64,000 nt of DNA, taken from positions 1,922,001 through 1,986,000 of the forward strand of contig NZ_OY762656.1 of assembly GCF_963666255.1 (NCBI RefSeq), in the 5' to 3' direction. This DNA comes from an uncultured Propionivibrio sp. GTDB taxonomy: Bacteria; Pseudomonadota; Gammaproteobacteria; Burkholderiales; Rhodocyclaceae. Under the pieces are notes generated by a model. That model was not told the DNA's origin, did not search any database, and saw only the letters and a list, made by a program, of their open reading frames with translations. Made by a program: the position numbers and the translations under genes. Below are positions 22,593 to 30,584 of the stretch, piece by piece (the stretch's first letter is position 1; every line of letters begins with the position of its first letter).

Positions 22593-23741
22593 ATGGAAGA
22601 CACGCGCCGCATCGCCCATCTCGATATGGACGCTTTTTTTGCGTCGGTCGAGTTGCTGTCGTATCCCGAGTTGCGCGGTCGGGCAGTGGTCGTCGGCGGG
22701 CGTGGGGCCGTGCCGGTGTCCGCGGCGACCGGCGGCGAGCGACAGTTTGCCCGGCTCGCCGACTATGTCGGGCGTGGCGTCGTCACCACCTCGACCTACG
22801 AGGCGCGTGCATTCGGCGTTTTTTCCGGCATGGGACTCATGAAATCGGCGCGCCTGGCGCCGGAGGCGGTGCTGCTGCCGGCAAATTTCGATGCCTATCG
22901 GCGCAATTCCCGGTGCTTCAAGGCAGCGGTCGCGGAGATCGCGCCGCATATCGAGGACCGAGGCATCGACGAAATCTATATCGATCTGTCCGGCGTCGAC
23001 GGTGAATCGCACGCGCTGGCCGAGCGCCTGCGTGCAGCGGTCCTGGCGGCGACCGGATTGAGTTGCTCGATCGGCATCGCGCCGAACAAGACGCTGGCGA
23101 AGATCGCCTCCGATCTCGACAAACCCGGCGGCGTCACCGTGCTCACCGACGCGCACTGGCGCGACCGCATCTGGCCCTTGTCGGCGCGGAAGATCAACGG
23201 GATCGGTCCCAAGGCGAGCGAACGCCTGACGCGTCTCGGCATCGAGCGTATCGGCGAACTGGCGGCTGCGCCGGAGGCGTTTCTCGTCAGCCATTTTGGC
23301 GAGGCGAGCGGACGCTGGATGCATCGTGTTGCCAATGGCATCGACTTGAGGCCGGTGGTGACCGAATCCGAACCCAAGTCAGTCAGCCGCGAGAGCACTT
23401 TCGAGCGCGACCTGCACGCGCGCCACGATCGCGCGGCGCTGTCGGAGATTTTTACCGACCTGTGCATGCGCGTCGCCGCCGATCTCGATCGTTCGGGCTA
23501 TGCCTGCCGGACCGTCGGCATCAAGCTGCGTTATGCAGATTTCAAGTCGGTGACCCGGGATATTACGCTGCCCTTTTCGCTCAGCGACGGGCCGGGTATC
23601 CGCCGTGCCGCCGGCGAATGTCTCAAGCGCGTCGCGCTCGACCGGCGCATTCGCCTGCTCGGTGTGCGGGCGAGCGGATTGATTCCGGTGACGGACGGCG
23701 TGACGGCCGGAACGGACGGGCAGCTTTGCCTGCCGTGGTGA
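22593..23741 (+). CDS. dinB: Y-family DNA polymerase IV (DinB)
   Basis: A 382-residue translesion polymerase. Catalytic carboxylates are in IAHLDMDAFFASVE and RGIDEIYIDLSG, the helix-hairpin-helix region in INGIGPKASERLTRLGI, and the little-finger segment follows ESTFERDL. The C-terminus LCLPW may be a beta-clamp binding peptide. A palindromic LexA box and a 58-residue gene lie upstream in the same transcript. The frame is open upstream to 22365, but homology starts at METDTR-like residues after ATG 22593 (MEDTRRIAHLD). It performs error-prone bypass of damaged bases during SOS. Confidence 0.94.
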   Translation: MEDTRRIAHLDMDAFFASVELLSYPELRGRAVVVGGRGAVPVSAATGGERQFARLADYVGRGVVTTSTYEARAFGVFSGMGLMKSARLAPEAVLLPANFDAYRRNSRCFKAAVAEIAPHIEDRGIDEIYIDLSGVDGESHALAERLRAAVLAATGLSCSIGIAPNKTLAKIASDLDKPGGVTVLTDAHWRDRIWPLSARKINGIGPKASERLTRLGIERIGELAAAPEAFLVSHFGEASGRWMHRVANGIDLRPVVTESEPKSVSRESTFERDLHARHDRAALSEIFTDLCMRVAADLDRSGYACRTVGIKLRYADFKSVTRDITLPFSLSDGPGIRRAAGECLKRVALDRRIRLLGVRASGLIPVTDGVTAGTDGQLCLPW

Positions 23742-23764
23742 GTCGCCTGCTGTTCCGGGCAGGC

Positions 23765-23796
23765 AAAAAAACAGGCCGGCGCGCGGGCCGGCCTGT
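23765..23796 (-). terminator. Rho-independent terminator of the kor/nfn operon
   Basis: On the minus strand ACAGGCCGGC pairs with GCCGGCCTGT across a 6-nt loop and leads into a T-run. It starts 17 nt after the stop of the last operon gene at 23814. Confidence 0.9.
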
Positions 23797-23813
23797 GTGC
23801 GGGATGAAGTTGC

Positions 23814-26000
23814 TTACTGGAACGCCTCGGCGCGCTTGATCAGATCCTCCAGACCCGCTTCGGCCGGATTGCGCGGCTTGCCGGGGTGGATGATCGCGAC
23901 CTGGCAGTTTTCGGCGGCATCGACGAGTTGCGCGAAGGTCCCGGCGCTGACGTCGGCGATATAGGCCTGCTTGTTGCCGTCATAGGCGAACATCTTGTCG
24001 TTGATCTGGATGCACTCGTTGCACGAGGCGCAGCGCGGCGTTTCGATGTAGGCCTCGTCGCTCGATTTCTCGGCTTCCTCGACCGGGGCGGCGCTGGCCG
24101 GCTGCGGCGCGGGCGTCGTTTCGGCGATGACCGGGGCGGGGACGGCGACTTGCACGGCGGCCGGACGGCTGGCTTCCCAGCTGGCCTTCTCACGCGCCAG
24201 CAGCGTCTCGGCGTGCGAGTTGTGGATGCCGCCGAGTTCCTGCAGGCTGTTCCACATCGTCCGGCAGCGTCGGGCTTCGCGCACGAGCTTCTCGGCGACG
24301 ATGACGCGATACAGGATGTTCGATGTATCTGTCATCAGCAGGTAAGGCACCGTGTCGAGCTGGCTGCGGCGCTCGCCGGCGATGAATTCGCCGACCGGCA
24401 CCATGTCCTTGCTCCAGTGCTCCTTCGGCACGCAGGCGAAGTGTTGGCTATAGCGCGTGTCGAGGACGACGAAGTCGATCAGCGTGAAGGGCGTCGGCAG
24501 CTTCACCGTCTGGCAGTGATCGTCCTGGTAGGCGAGATCGCGCATCGTCCAGTCGCTCTCGACCTGGGGATTCTCGGCGATCGAGAAACGAGCCGCCCAG
24601 TTGCGGCCGCCCGCCGGGTTGAACGTGAAAGCGGGGAACAGCCGCGATTCGCGCGCGGCGGCGGCGACGAGGTAGGGCGGGATGCCGGCGGTATTGGGCG
24701 AGTCGCCCGAGTAGATGCTGAACACCGCCGAGCCGCCATAGTCGAGGCCGAGCTGCATCTGCCCGCGCATGCGCACGAGGCTGGCGGACGGGGCCTGCAT
24801 GACGAAGCAGCCGAGGCCCATGGTCATGCGCGCGAGTTGCTTGTTGCGCAGCGTGAAGGCCATGTGGCCGTGCTCGATCAGCGACTTTTCCAGGATGTCG
24901 TCGCTCTGGACGACGATCTTGAACGGCAGGTCGGCCGAGAGGATCTCGGTCAGCGTGCTCTGTTCGGCGCCCGACAGCGCGCTGGCATTGATGCGGATCA
25001 GATAATCGGGGAAGAGCGCCAGCGCTTCCGGATCGAGGCCGTTTTCGCCGAAGGCGTCGAAGAGCGCGTCATGGCGGGCTTCGCTGTATTCGCCGCGGAC
25101 TTCGAGTTCGGCCATGGCGACGGCGCGGGCCAGTTCGATGGCTTTCGGCAGACGGTCACGATAGGCCTTGAGCGCGGCGACGCAGCTGTCGAAGGCAAAC
25201 GAATACGGACGGTTGCCGGCGCCGGCCTTGCTGATGCCGGTCGGGAAGAATTTCTGCGCCTGCAGCGTCGAGATCAGGCCGAGGATGCGCTGGCGGCGGC
25301 GCTTGGGCAGCGCGTCGCGCACCGAGACCTTCTTCAGGATCGACGACATCGCGTCGAAATTGAAGTTGTTGAGCGCGCCGGCGCCGAAGGAATCGCGCAG
25401 GTTGGCGGCGCTCTTGGCGGCGTCGGAGTTGATGTAGTCGGCCTGGATGATGTCCGAGAGCTTGAGGATCAGGCGGTTGAGGTCTTCGTTGAAGCGCTGG
25501 GCGCGGCGCATCTGCGTCAGGCTCCAGGCGTGGCCGAAGAGGCGCGCCGGCAGTTCGCCGTTGCAGTCGAGCAGATCTCCGTCGACAGCGAGGTTGGCGC
25601 GGGCGCGGCGCAGGCTGTCGGCGACGAGGGCGTCGGCCTTGGCGAGCGGTGCCGCGGCGCGGTCCCAGAGTTCGGAGAAGAGGCCGTGCGTGCCGCCGGC
25701 GGCGAGCGCGCGGATGGCCTGTTCGAGGCGCAGCACGTGCTTGCGGATGCGCTCGCCGTCGGGGCCTTGCGCAACCTTGCCGAGAATCGTGTCGATGAGG
25801 CCGGAGAGCGGTTCGGCGAAGCGTTCGCCGGCGGCGTCCTCGATCAGTACCAGCGGAAAGTCGTAACGCATGCGCGTCAGGTCGCCGTAACCGGCGAAGA
25901 GCGCCGGCCGCAGGCCGAGGCGTCCGATGTCGTCGAGCCGGGTCGCCTGCTTCTTGCCGGTCAGGTAGAACGCAACGAAGGATTGCAGATCAGCTTCCAT
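23814..26000 (-). CDS. Unknown 728-aa protein with C-terminal single-cluster ferredoxin module, in the 2-oxoacid oxidoreductase operon
   Basis: The first 600 residues match no family I can name: mostly helical and soluble, without TPP, flavin or NAD motifs that I can see. A Pro/Ala/Glu-rich linker (about 590-650) joins it to a C-terminal module with Cys657, Cys660, Cys663 (CASCNEC) and Cys699 (ENCQVAIIHPGKP), the spacing of a 4Fe-4S ferredoxin. From memory, a similar tail occurs at the end of very long fused 2-oxoacid:ferredoxin oxidoreductases, so this may be a detached electron-transfer subunit; that is inference. ATG 26000 follows GCAGGA; ATG 26018 is less well placed. It is the last gene of the operon, 103 nt after korB, with a hairpin between them. 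Confidence 0.75.
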   Translation of the reverse strand: MEADLQSFVAFYLTGKKQATRLDDIGRLGLRPALFAGYGDLTRMRYDFPLVLIEDAAGERFAEPLSGLIDTILGKVAQGPDGERIRKHVLRLEQAIRALAAGGTHGLFSELWDRAAAPLAKADALVADSLRRARANLAVDGDLLDCNGELPARLFGHAWSLTQMRRAQRFNEDLNRLILKLSDIIQADYINSDAAKSAANLRDSFGAGALNNFNFDAMSSILKKVSVRDALPKRRRQRILGLISTLQAQKFFPTGISKAGAGNRPYSFAFDSCVAALKAYRDRLPKAIELARAVAMAELEVRGEYSEARHDALFDAFGENGLDPEALALFPDYLIRINASALSGAEQSTLTEILSADLPFKIVVQSDDILEKSLIEHGHMAFTLRNKQLARMTMGLGCFVMQAPSASLVRMRGQMQLGLDYGGSAVFSIYSGDSPNTAGIPPYLVAAAARESRLFPAFTFNPAGGRNWAARFSIAENPQVESDWTMRDLAYQDDHCQTVKLPTPFTLIDFVVLDTRYSQHFACVPKEHWSKDMVPVGEFIAGERRSQLDTVPYLLMTDTSNILYRVIVAEKLVREARRCRTMWNSLQELGGIHNSHAETLLAREKASWEASRPAAVQVAVPAPVIAETTPAPQPASAAPVEEAEKSSDEAYIETPRCASCNECIQINDKMFAYDGNKQAYIADVSAGTFAQLVDAAENCQVAIIHPGKPRNPAEAGLEDLIKRAEAFQ

Positions 26001-26061
26001 AATATCCTGCCATCTCAAAGGGTTTCGCCGGGTGGTGCGGCGGAACGCTGTTTATCGGTGG

Positions 26062-26083
26062 CCTCCGCCGCACACGGCGGAGG
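26062..26083. other. Perfect hairpin between korB and the 728-aa gene
   Basis: CCTCCGCCG-CACA-CGGCGGAGG forms a 9-bp perfect GC-rich stem with a 4-nt loop, 20 nt after the korB stop. There is no T-run on either strand, so it is more likely an RNA processing or stabilising element than a terminator. Confidence 0.6.
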
Positions 26084-26103
26084 GTGTCGCATGGTGTGAC
26101 GGA

Positions 26104-27057
26104 TCAGACCTCGTACTTGTCGAATTCAGCCTCCAGCCCCTTGCGCACGATGTCCGGCGTGCGCAGGATGCCGGTCTGCCGGGTGTCCTCGTAGCAGGGA
26201 ATCTCGCGGTTCTGGTAGAGGATGCCGACCGGCACGACATCGGTACTCGAGGCGATTTCGCGCGCCCGGTGGATGTCGAGCGGATCGTGCTTCAGCTGGT
26301 TCTTGTAGACCTTGGCGAGGTTCGGGCTGATCTGCAGCGCATTCTCGTGGTGCAGCAACTGGACCGCGTCCGGCTCCTGCATGTCGGCTTCATGCAGCTT
26401 CGGCAGCCATTCCGGACAGCGCTGCAGGATGCGCACGAAGGAGAAACCCTTGTGGTGATAAGCCGCCTTGACGATCTCGAACAGGCTTTCGGGAATCCAG
26501 TCGACCGCCTGCGCGATGAACGAGGCGTTCGACACGCCGAGCGCAACCGTCAGCGGATTGAGCGCGTCGAGATAGCTGCCGCGCGGCGTCGTGTTGCTCT
26601 TGGTGCCGATCGGCGAGGTCGGCGACGCCTGTTTCTTGGTCAGGCCATAAATCTGATTGTCATGAAGGAAGACGGTCAGGTTCATGTTGTAGCGCAACGC
26701 GTGGATCCAGTGCGCCGCGCCGATGCTGCAGCAGTCGCCGTCGCCGGTGTTGACGAAGATGGTGAGGTCGGGGCGGGCGAGGCGGATGCCTTCGGCGATC
26801 GGCAGCGCGCGGCCGTGGATGCCGTGGAAGCCGTAGGTCTTCATGTAGTGGGGGAAGCGGCTCGAGCAGCCGATGCCGGAGACGAAGACGGTCTTCTCGG
26901 GGCGCAGACCTTCGTCGCGGCAGAGGCGCTGCACCGCGGTCAGGATGGCGTTGTCGCCGCAGCCCGTGCACCAGCGCGGCACGCCGCTCTGGTAGTCCTC
27001 GAGTTCCAGCTTCTCTTCGTAGAGATCGAGCAGGCATTCAGTCGATGAAAATTTCAT
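26104..27057 (-). CDS. korB: 2-oxoacid:ferredoxin oxidoreductase beta subunit (KorB type)
   Basis: The 317-residue TPP-binding subunit. The N-terminal PRWCTGCGDNAILTAVQRL carries two of the cluster cysteines, SGIGCSSRFPHYM the next, and NTGDGDCCSIGAAHWIHALR is the TPP/Mg site, followed by HDNQIYGLTKKQASPTSP. Length and motifs fit KorB/PorB of two-subunit enzymes. It decarboxylates 2-oxoglutarate (or pyruvate) to the acyl-CoA and reduces ferredoxin. It starts 12 nt after korA. The exact 2-oxoacid cannot be read from the sequence; 2-oxoglutarate is favoured by similarity to KorAB of denitrifying aromatic degraders. Confidence 0.93.
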   Translation of the reverse strand: MKFSSTECLLDLYEEKLELEDYQSGVPRWCTGCGDNAILTAVQRLCRDEGLRPEKTVFVSGIGCSSRFPHYMKTYGFHGIHGRALPIAEGIRLARPDLTIFVNTGDGDCCSIGAAHWIHALRYNMNLTVFLHDNQIYGLTKKQASPTSPIGTKSNTTPRGSYLDALNPLTVALGVSNASFIAQAVDWIPESLFEIVKAAYHHKGFSFVRILQRCPEWLPKLHEADMQEPDAVQLLHHENALQISPNLAKVYKNQLKHDPLDIHRAREIASSTDVVPVGILYQNREIPCYEDTRQTGILRTPDIVRKGLEAEFDKYEV

Positions 27058-27069
27058 GATCTCGGTTCC

Positions 27070-28983
27070 TTATTTTTGCAGCTTGTCGAGGAGAACGCGG
27101 CGAATGGTGCTGGGCTTGACGGGTTGTCCCTTGACCTCGGTCCAGCAATCGACATCGACGAGGTAGCGGGCGCGCAGGAGCGTCGCCAGCGCCGAATAGC
27201 GGCGGTTGGTCTCGTCGATGATCTCGTCGGCCGGATCGTCGCTCCAGTTCGTCTCGATCGTCATGACCTTCTTGAAACGCTGCAGGATTTCCTTGATGCC
27301 GGGCTGCATCGGCTGCAGGAAGCGCAGATGCACGCTCGACACCTTCTTGCCTTCGGCACGCAGCGCCGCGGCGGCTTCCTCGATCGCGCCCTTGGTGCTG
27401 CCCCAGCCGACGACGAGCAGGTCGCCCTTGTCGTCGCCGACGACCTCGGGTGGCAGCAGCGTCTTCTGCAGCGCGGCGATCTTCAGGCTGCGCGCGCGCA
27501 GGCCTTCCTGGTTGATGTCGGGGTCATAGGCGACGTGGCTCTGGCGGTCGTGCGCGAGACCGGTGACGGTGTGCATGCCGCCGGGCTGGCCGGGGATGAA
27601 GCGGCGGGCGATGCCGGTCGTTGCGTCCCAGTCGTAGGGCTTGGCGCCGTCGGGGACGGCGCTCTGGTCGATCGGTGGCGCCAGCCAGGCTTCGTTGAAC
27701 TGCGGCCGCGCGAAGGGCTGCTGCGAGGTGGCGAGCATGGCGTCGGTAAGGACGACGACGACGGTGTTGAAGGATTCGGCGATCTTGCGCGCGGTGATCA
27801 TCGAGTAGAAGCATTCCTCGATCGTCGCCGGCGCCATGACGACCTTCGGCGCGTCGCCGTGGCTGCCGTAGATGGCAGTCATCAGGTCGCCCTGTTCGGA
27901 TTTGGTCGGCTGGCCGGTGCTTGGGCCGCCGCGCTGCACGTTGACCACGACCAGCGGGATCTCGGCCATGACGGCGAGGCCGATGGCTTCCTGCTTGAGC
28001 GAGTAGCCCGGTCCCGAGGTGATCGTCACCGTGCACTTGCTGGCGTAGGACGCGCCGACCGCGAAGGCGCAGGCGGCGATTTCGTCTTCGGCCTGATGCA
28101 CGAGACCGCCGACTTTCTCGAAGACGTCGGAGAGGTAGTGCGAGGCCGAGGTCGCCGGTGTGATCGGGTACATCGCGCACAACTCCATGCCCGAGGCCAT
28201 GACGCCGAGCGCCAGCGCGGTATTGCCGTTGGTGGCGATCTGCGCCTGCTTGGCCGGCGTCGCCGGAATGCAGAAGCGATAGTCGAAGTTCTCCGACGCC
28301 CACTTGTGCCCGGCTTCGAGCAGTACGACGTTGGCATCGATGATGGTCTGTGCCTTCTTGCCGAAGGTCAGCGCGATCTGGTCGCGCGCCGCCTGCAGGT
28401 CGAAGCTGTAGAGGTAGCAGAGCATGCCGAGCGCGAACATGTTCTTGCCGCGCTTGGCGTCCGGCGTCAGCTTCAGGCACTCCTGTTCCATCGGCACTTC
28501 GCGCACCTGGTAGCCGGCCTCGACGAGGCGGCTGTAGGTTTCCTTGTAGGCCATCGCGATGTTGATGTCATTGTGCGTGCGCCACATGCTTTCGAGCAGG
28601 ATGATGCAGTTCGGCTTGAGTTCGCGGGCGCGGACGCGGCCGAGCAGCACCTGCTCGTTGAAGGCGACGACGAGGTCGGTCTGGTCGCCGCCGTTGGTGA
28701 CGTAGCCCGAGCCGATACGGATGCGGTTGCCGCTGGCGCCGGCGACGCTGCGGGCCGGCGGCCGGATTTCGGCCGGGATGATCTCGGTCGTCCAGATGCC
28801 GTTGCCCATGCGCGCGGCGATCGAGCCGAGCGACTGGCCGCAGCGCTGGGCACCTTCACCCGAGTCGCTGATGATTTCGACGATGTGTTCCTTGAGTTCG
28901 GTGACGGCCGGACCTGCCGTTTTGCCGGCACTCTTTGCGGCACGCTTGGCGGCGGGCGTCTTGCTGGTTTTCTGTGCACTCAT
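27070..28983 (-). CDS. korA: 2-oxoacid:ferredoxin oxidoreductase alpha subunit with fused gamma domain (KorA type)
   Basis: A 637-residue fusion. After a Lys/Ala-rich leader (about 1-28) comes the gamma domain (GEGAQRCGQSLGSIAARMGNG), then the pyrimidine-binding alpha domain (MYPITPATSASHYLSD, HQAEDEIAACAFAVGASYA, TSGPGYSLKQEAIGLA, RGGPSTGQPTKSEQGDL) and the transketolase-C-like end (VVGWGSTKGAIEEAA). Fused gamma-alpha is usual for KorA. ATG 28983 is preferred; a TTG at 28998 would add five residues. It is the central gene of the redox operon and forms the catalytic heterodimer with KorB. Confidence 0.94.
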   Translation of the reverse strand: MSAQKTSKTPAAKRAAKSAGKTAGPAVTELKEHIVEIISDSGEGAQRCGQSLGSIAARMGNGIWTTEIIPAEIRPPARSVAGASGNRIRIGSGYVTNGGDQTDLVVAFNEQVLLGRVRARELKPNCIILLESMWRTHNDINIAMAYKETYSRLVEAGYQVREVPMEQECLKLTPDAKRGKNMFALGMLCYLYSFDLQAARDQIALTFGKKAQTIIDANVVLLEAGHKWASENFDYRFCIPATPAKQAQIATNGNTALALGVMASGMELCAMYPITPATSASHYLSDVFEKVGGLVHQAEDEIAACAFAVGASYASKCTVTITSGPGYSLKQEAIGLAVMAEIPLVVVNVQRGGPSTGQPTKSEQGDLMTAIYGSHGDAPKVVMAPATIEECFYSMITARKIAESFNTVVVVLTDAMLATSQQPFARPQFNEAWLAPPIDQSAVPDGAKPYDWDATTGIARRFIPGQPGGMHTVTGLAHDRQSHVAYDPDINQEGLRARSLKIAALQKTLLPPEVVGDDKGDLLVVGWGSTKGAIEEAAAALRAEGKKVSSVHLRFLQPMQPGIKEILQRFKKVMTIETNWSDDPADEIIDETNRRYSALATLLRARYLVDVDCWTEVKGQPVKPSTIRRVLLDKLQK

Positions 28984-29033
28984 GTCGGGAAGTTCCAATG
29001 GTTTCCGTTTGAGGGAGAGGATCGGTGCGCGGC

Positions 29034-30527
29034 TCAGGCAGTCTTCAGCCGCACGAAGGCGCGTTCGCCGCTGTCGATGCCGAACAGCGTGTCGGTGCCG
29101 GCGTCATAGGGGGCGTCGTCGTCGCGCAGGCCGAGGTAGGCCTTCATGCTCTTGGCGGCGCGCCGTCCGGCGCCCATCGCTTCGATGACCGTGGCGGCGC
29201 CGGTGACGATGTCGCCGCCGGCGAAGACGCCGGCCAGCGAGGTCGCCAGCGTTTCATCGGTGTCGATATAGCCCCACTTGTTGAGCCGCAGGCCCGAGGT
29301 CTGGCCCATGATCGGGTTGGCATTGGTGCCGATGGCATAGACGACCATGTCGACCTCGAAGTCGAATTCGCTGCCGGGCACCGGCACCGGGCGGCGCCGG
29401 CCGGATTCGTCGGGTTCGCCGAGTTCCATGCGCACGCAGCGCATGCCGCGCACCTTGCCTTCGCCGTCGTTGAGGATGGCGATCGGGTGGGTCAGCCAGT
29501 GGAATTCGACGCCTTCCTCGGTGGCGTGGTGCAGTTCTTCGGCGCGGGCCGGCGCTTCCTTCTGCGAGCGGCGATAGACGCAATAGACCTTTTCGGCGCC
29601 GAGGCGGACGGAGACGCGTGTCGCGTCCATCGCCGTGTTGCCGGCGCCGACGACGGCGACGCGCTTGCCGATCGGCTGCGGCGTGTCGAAGTTCGGGAAG
29701 TCGCGGGCGCGCATCAGGTTGCAGCGCGTCAGGAGTTCGTTGGCCGAGAGCACGCCGTTGAGCGAGTCGCCGGGAATGCCGAGCGTCGTCGGGTAGCCGG
29801 CGCCGACGCCGACGAAAACGGCGTCGAAGCCCATCTCGGAAATCATCTGTTCGAGCGTGAACAGGCGGCCGACGAGGGTATTGCATTCGAACTTGACGCC
29901 GAGCTTGATGAGGTTGGCGATTTCAGCGTCGATGACCGTGTTCGGCAGGCGGAAGTCGGGGATGCCGTACTTGAGTACGCCGCCGGCCTGGTGGAAGGCC
30001 TCGAAGACGGTGACCTCGCAGCCCGCCTTGGCCATGTCGGCGGCACAGGCCATGCCGGCCGGGCCGGAGCCGACGACGCCGACCTTGAAGCCGTTCTTCT
30101 CGATGTAGGGAATGTTGGCCCAGCCTTCGCGGATCGCGGTGTCGCCGACGAAGCGTTCGAGCCGGCCGATGGCGACGGCTTCGAGCGATTCGCCGACCGT
30201 GCACACGCCTTCGCACTGGTTTTCCTGCGGGCAGACGCGGCCGCAGATCGCCGGCAGCAGGCTGGTCTGGGTCAGGATGTCGTAAGCGCCGCGCAGATCC
30301 TTCGCATTGATCTTCTGGATGAAGCCCGGGATGTTGATGCCGACCGGGCAGCCGGAGACGCAGGGCTGGTCGGGGCAGACGAGGCAGCGCTCGGATTCGC
30401 GCAGCGCGTCGTCGGGATGATAGCCGCATGCCACTTCTTCAAAGTTCTTCGCCCGGATCGCCGGCGCCTGCTCGGGCATCGGCGTGCGTTCCTGGGGAAT
30501 CGTCCGGATGGTTTTCTTTTTCGCCAT
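29034..30527 (-). CDS. nfnB: NADPH-binding iron-sulfur flavoprotein, NfnB/GltD-like
   Basis: The 497-residue protein starts with a two-cluster iron-sulfur domain (RCLVCPDQPCVSGCPVG and ICGRVCPQENQCEGVC), followed by an FAD site (VGVVGSGPAGMACAADMAKAG) and an NADPH site (VAVVGAGNTAMDATR), and ends with the FAD contact GVFAGGDIVTGAATVIEA. This is the architecture of GltD, SudA and NfnB. No glutamate synthase large subunit is near, whereas an NfnA-like gene is directly upstream, so an Nfn/Sud-type complex is the best reading. AGGCAGGACC precedes ATG 30527. It probably passes electrons between ferredoxin and NADP(H) for KorAB. Confidence 0.85.
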   Translation of the reverse strand: MAKKKTIRTIPQERTPMPEQAPAIRAKNFEEVACGYHPDDALRESERCLVCPDQPCVSGCPVGINIPGFIQKINAKDLRGAYDILTQTSLLPAICGRVCPQENQCEGVCTVGESLEAVAIGRLERFVGDTAIREGWANIPYIEKNGFKVGVVGSGPAGMACAADMAKAGCEVTVFEAFHQAGGVLKYGIPDFRLPNTVIDAEIANLIKLGVKFECNTLVGRLFTLEQMISEMGFDAVFVGVGAGYPTTLGIPGDSLNGVLSANELLTRCNLMRARDFPNFDTPQPIGKRVAVVGAGNTAMDATRVSVRLGAEKVYCVYRRSQKEAPARAEELHHATEEGVEFHWLTHPIAILNDGEGKVRGMRCVRMELGEPDESGRRRPVPVPGSEFDFEVDMVVYAIGTNANPIMGQTSGLRLNKWGYIDTDETLATSLAGVFAGGDIVTGAATVIEAMGAGRRAAKSMKAYLGLRDDDAPYDAGTDTLFGIDSGERAFVRLKTA

Positions 30528-30584
30528 GGGGTCCTGCCTTGATATAAGTGCGTGAAAGGGGACTGCGTTCGTCGCTGCTGCCGC

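Noticed and set aside
23886-29109. Very long plus-strand open frames (up to 737 residues) opposite the 728-aa gene and korA
   Set aside because: They have low-complexity Ala/Gly/Arg/Asp-rich products without motifs, and the minus-strand genes have clear homology or cysteine motifs.
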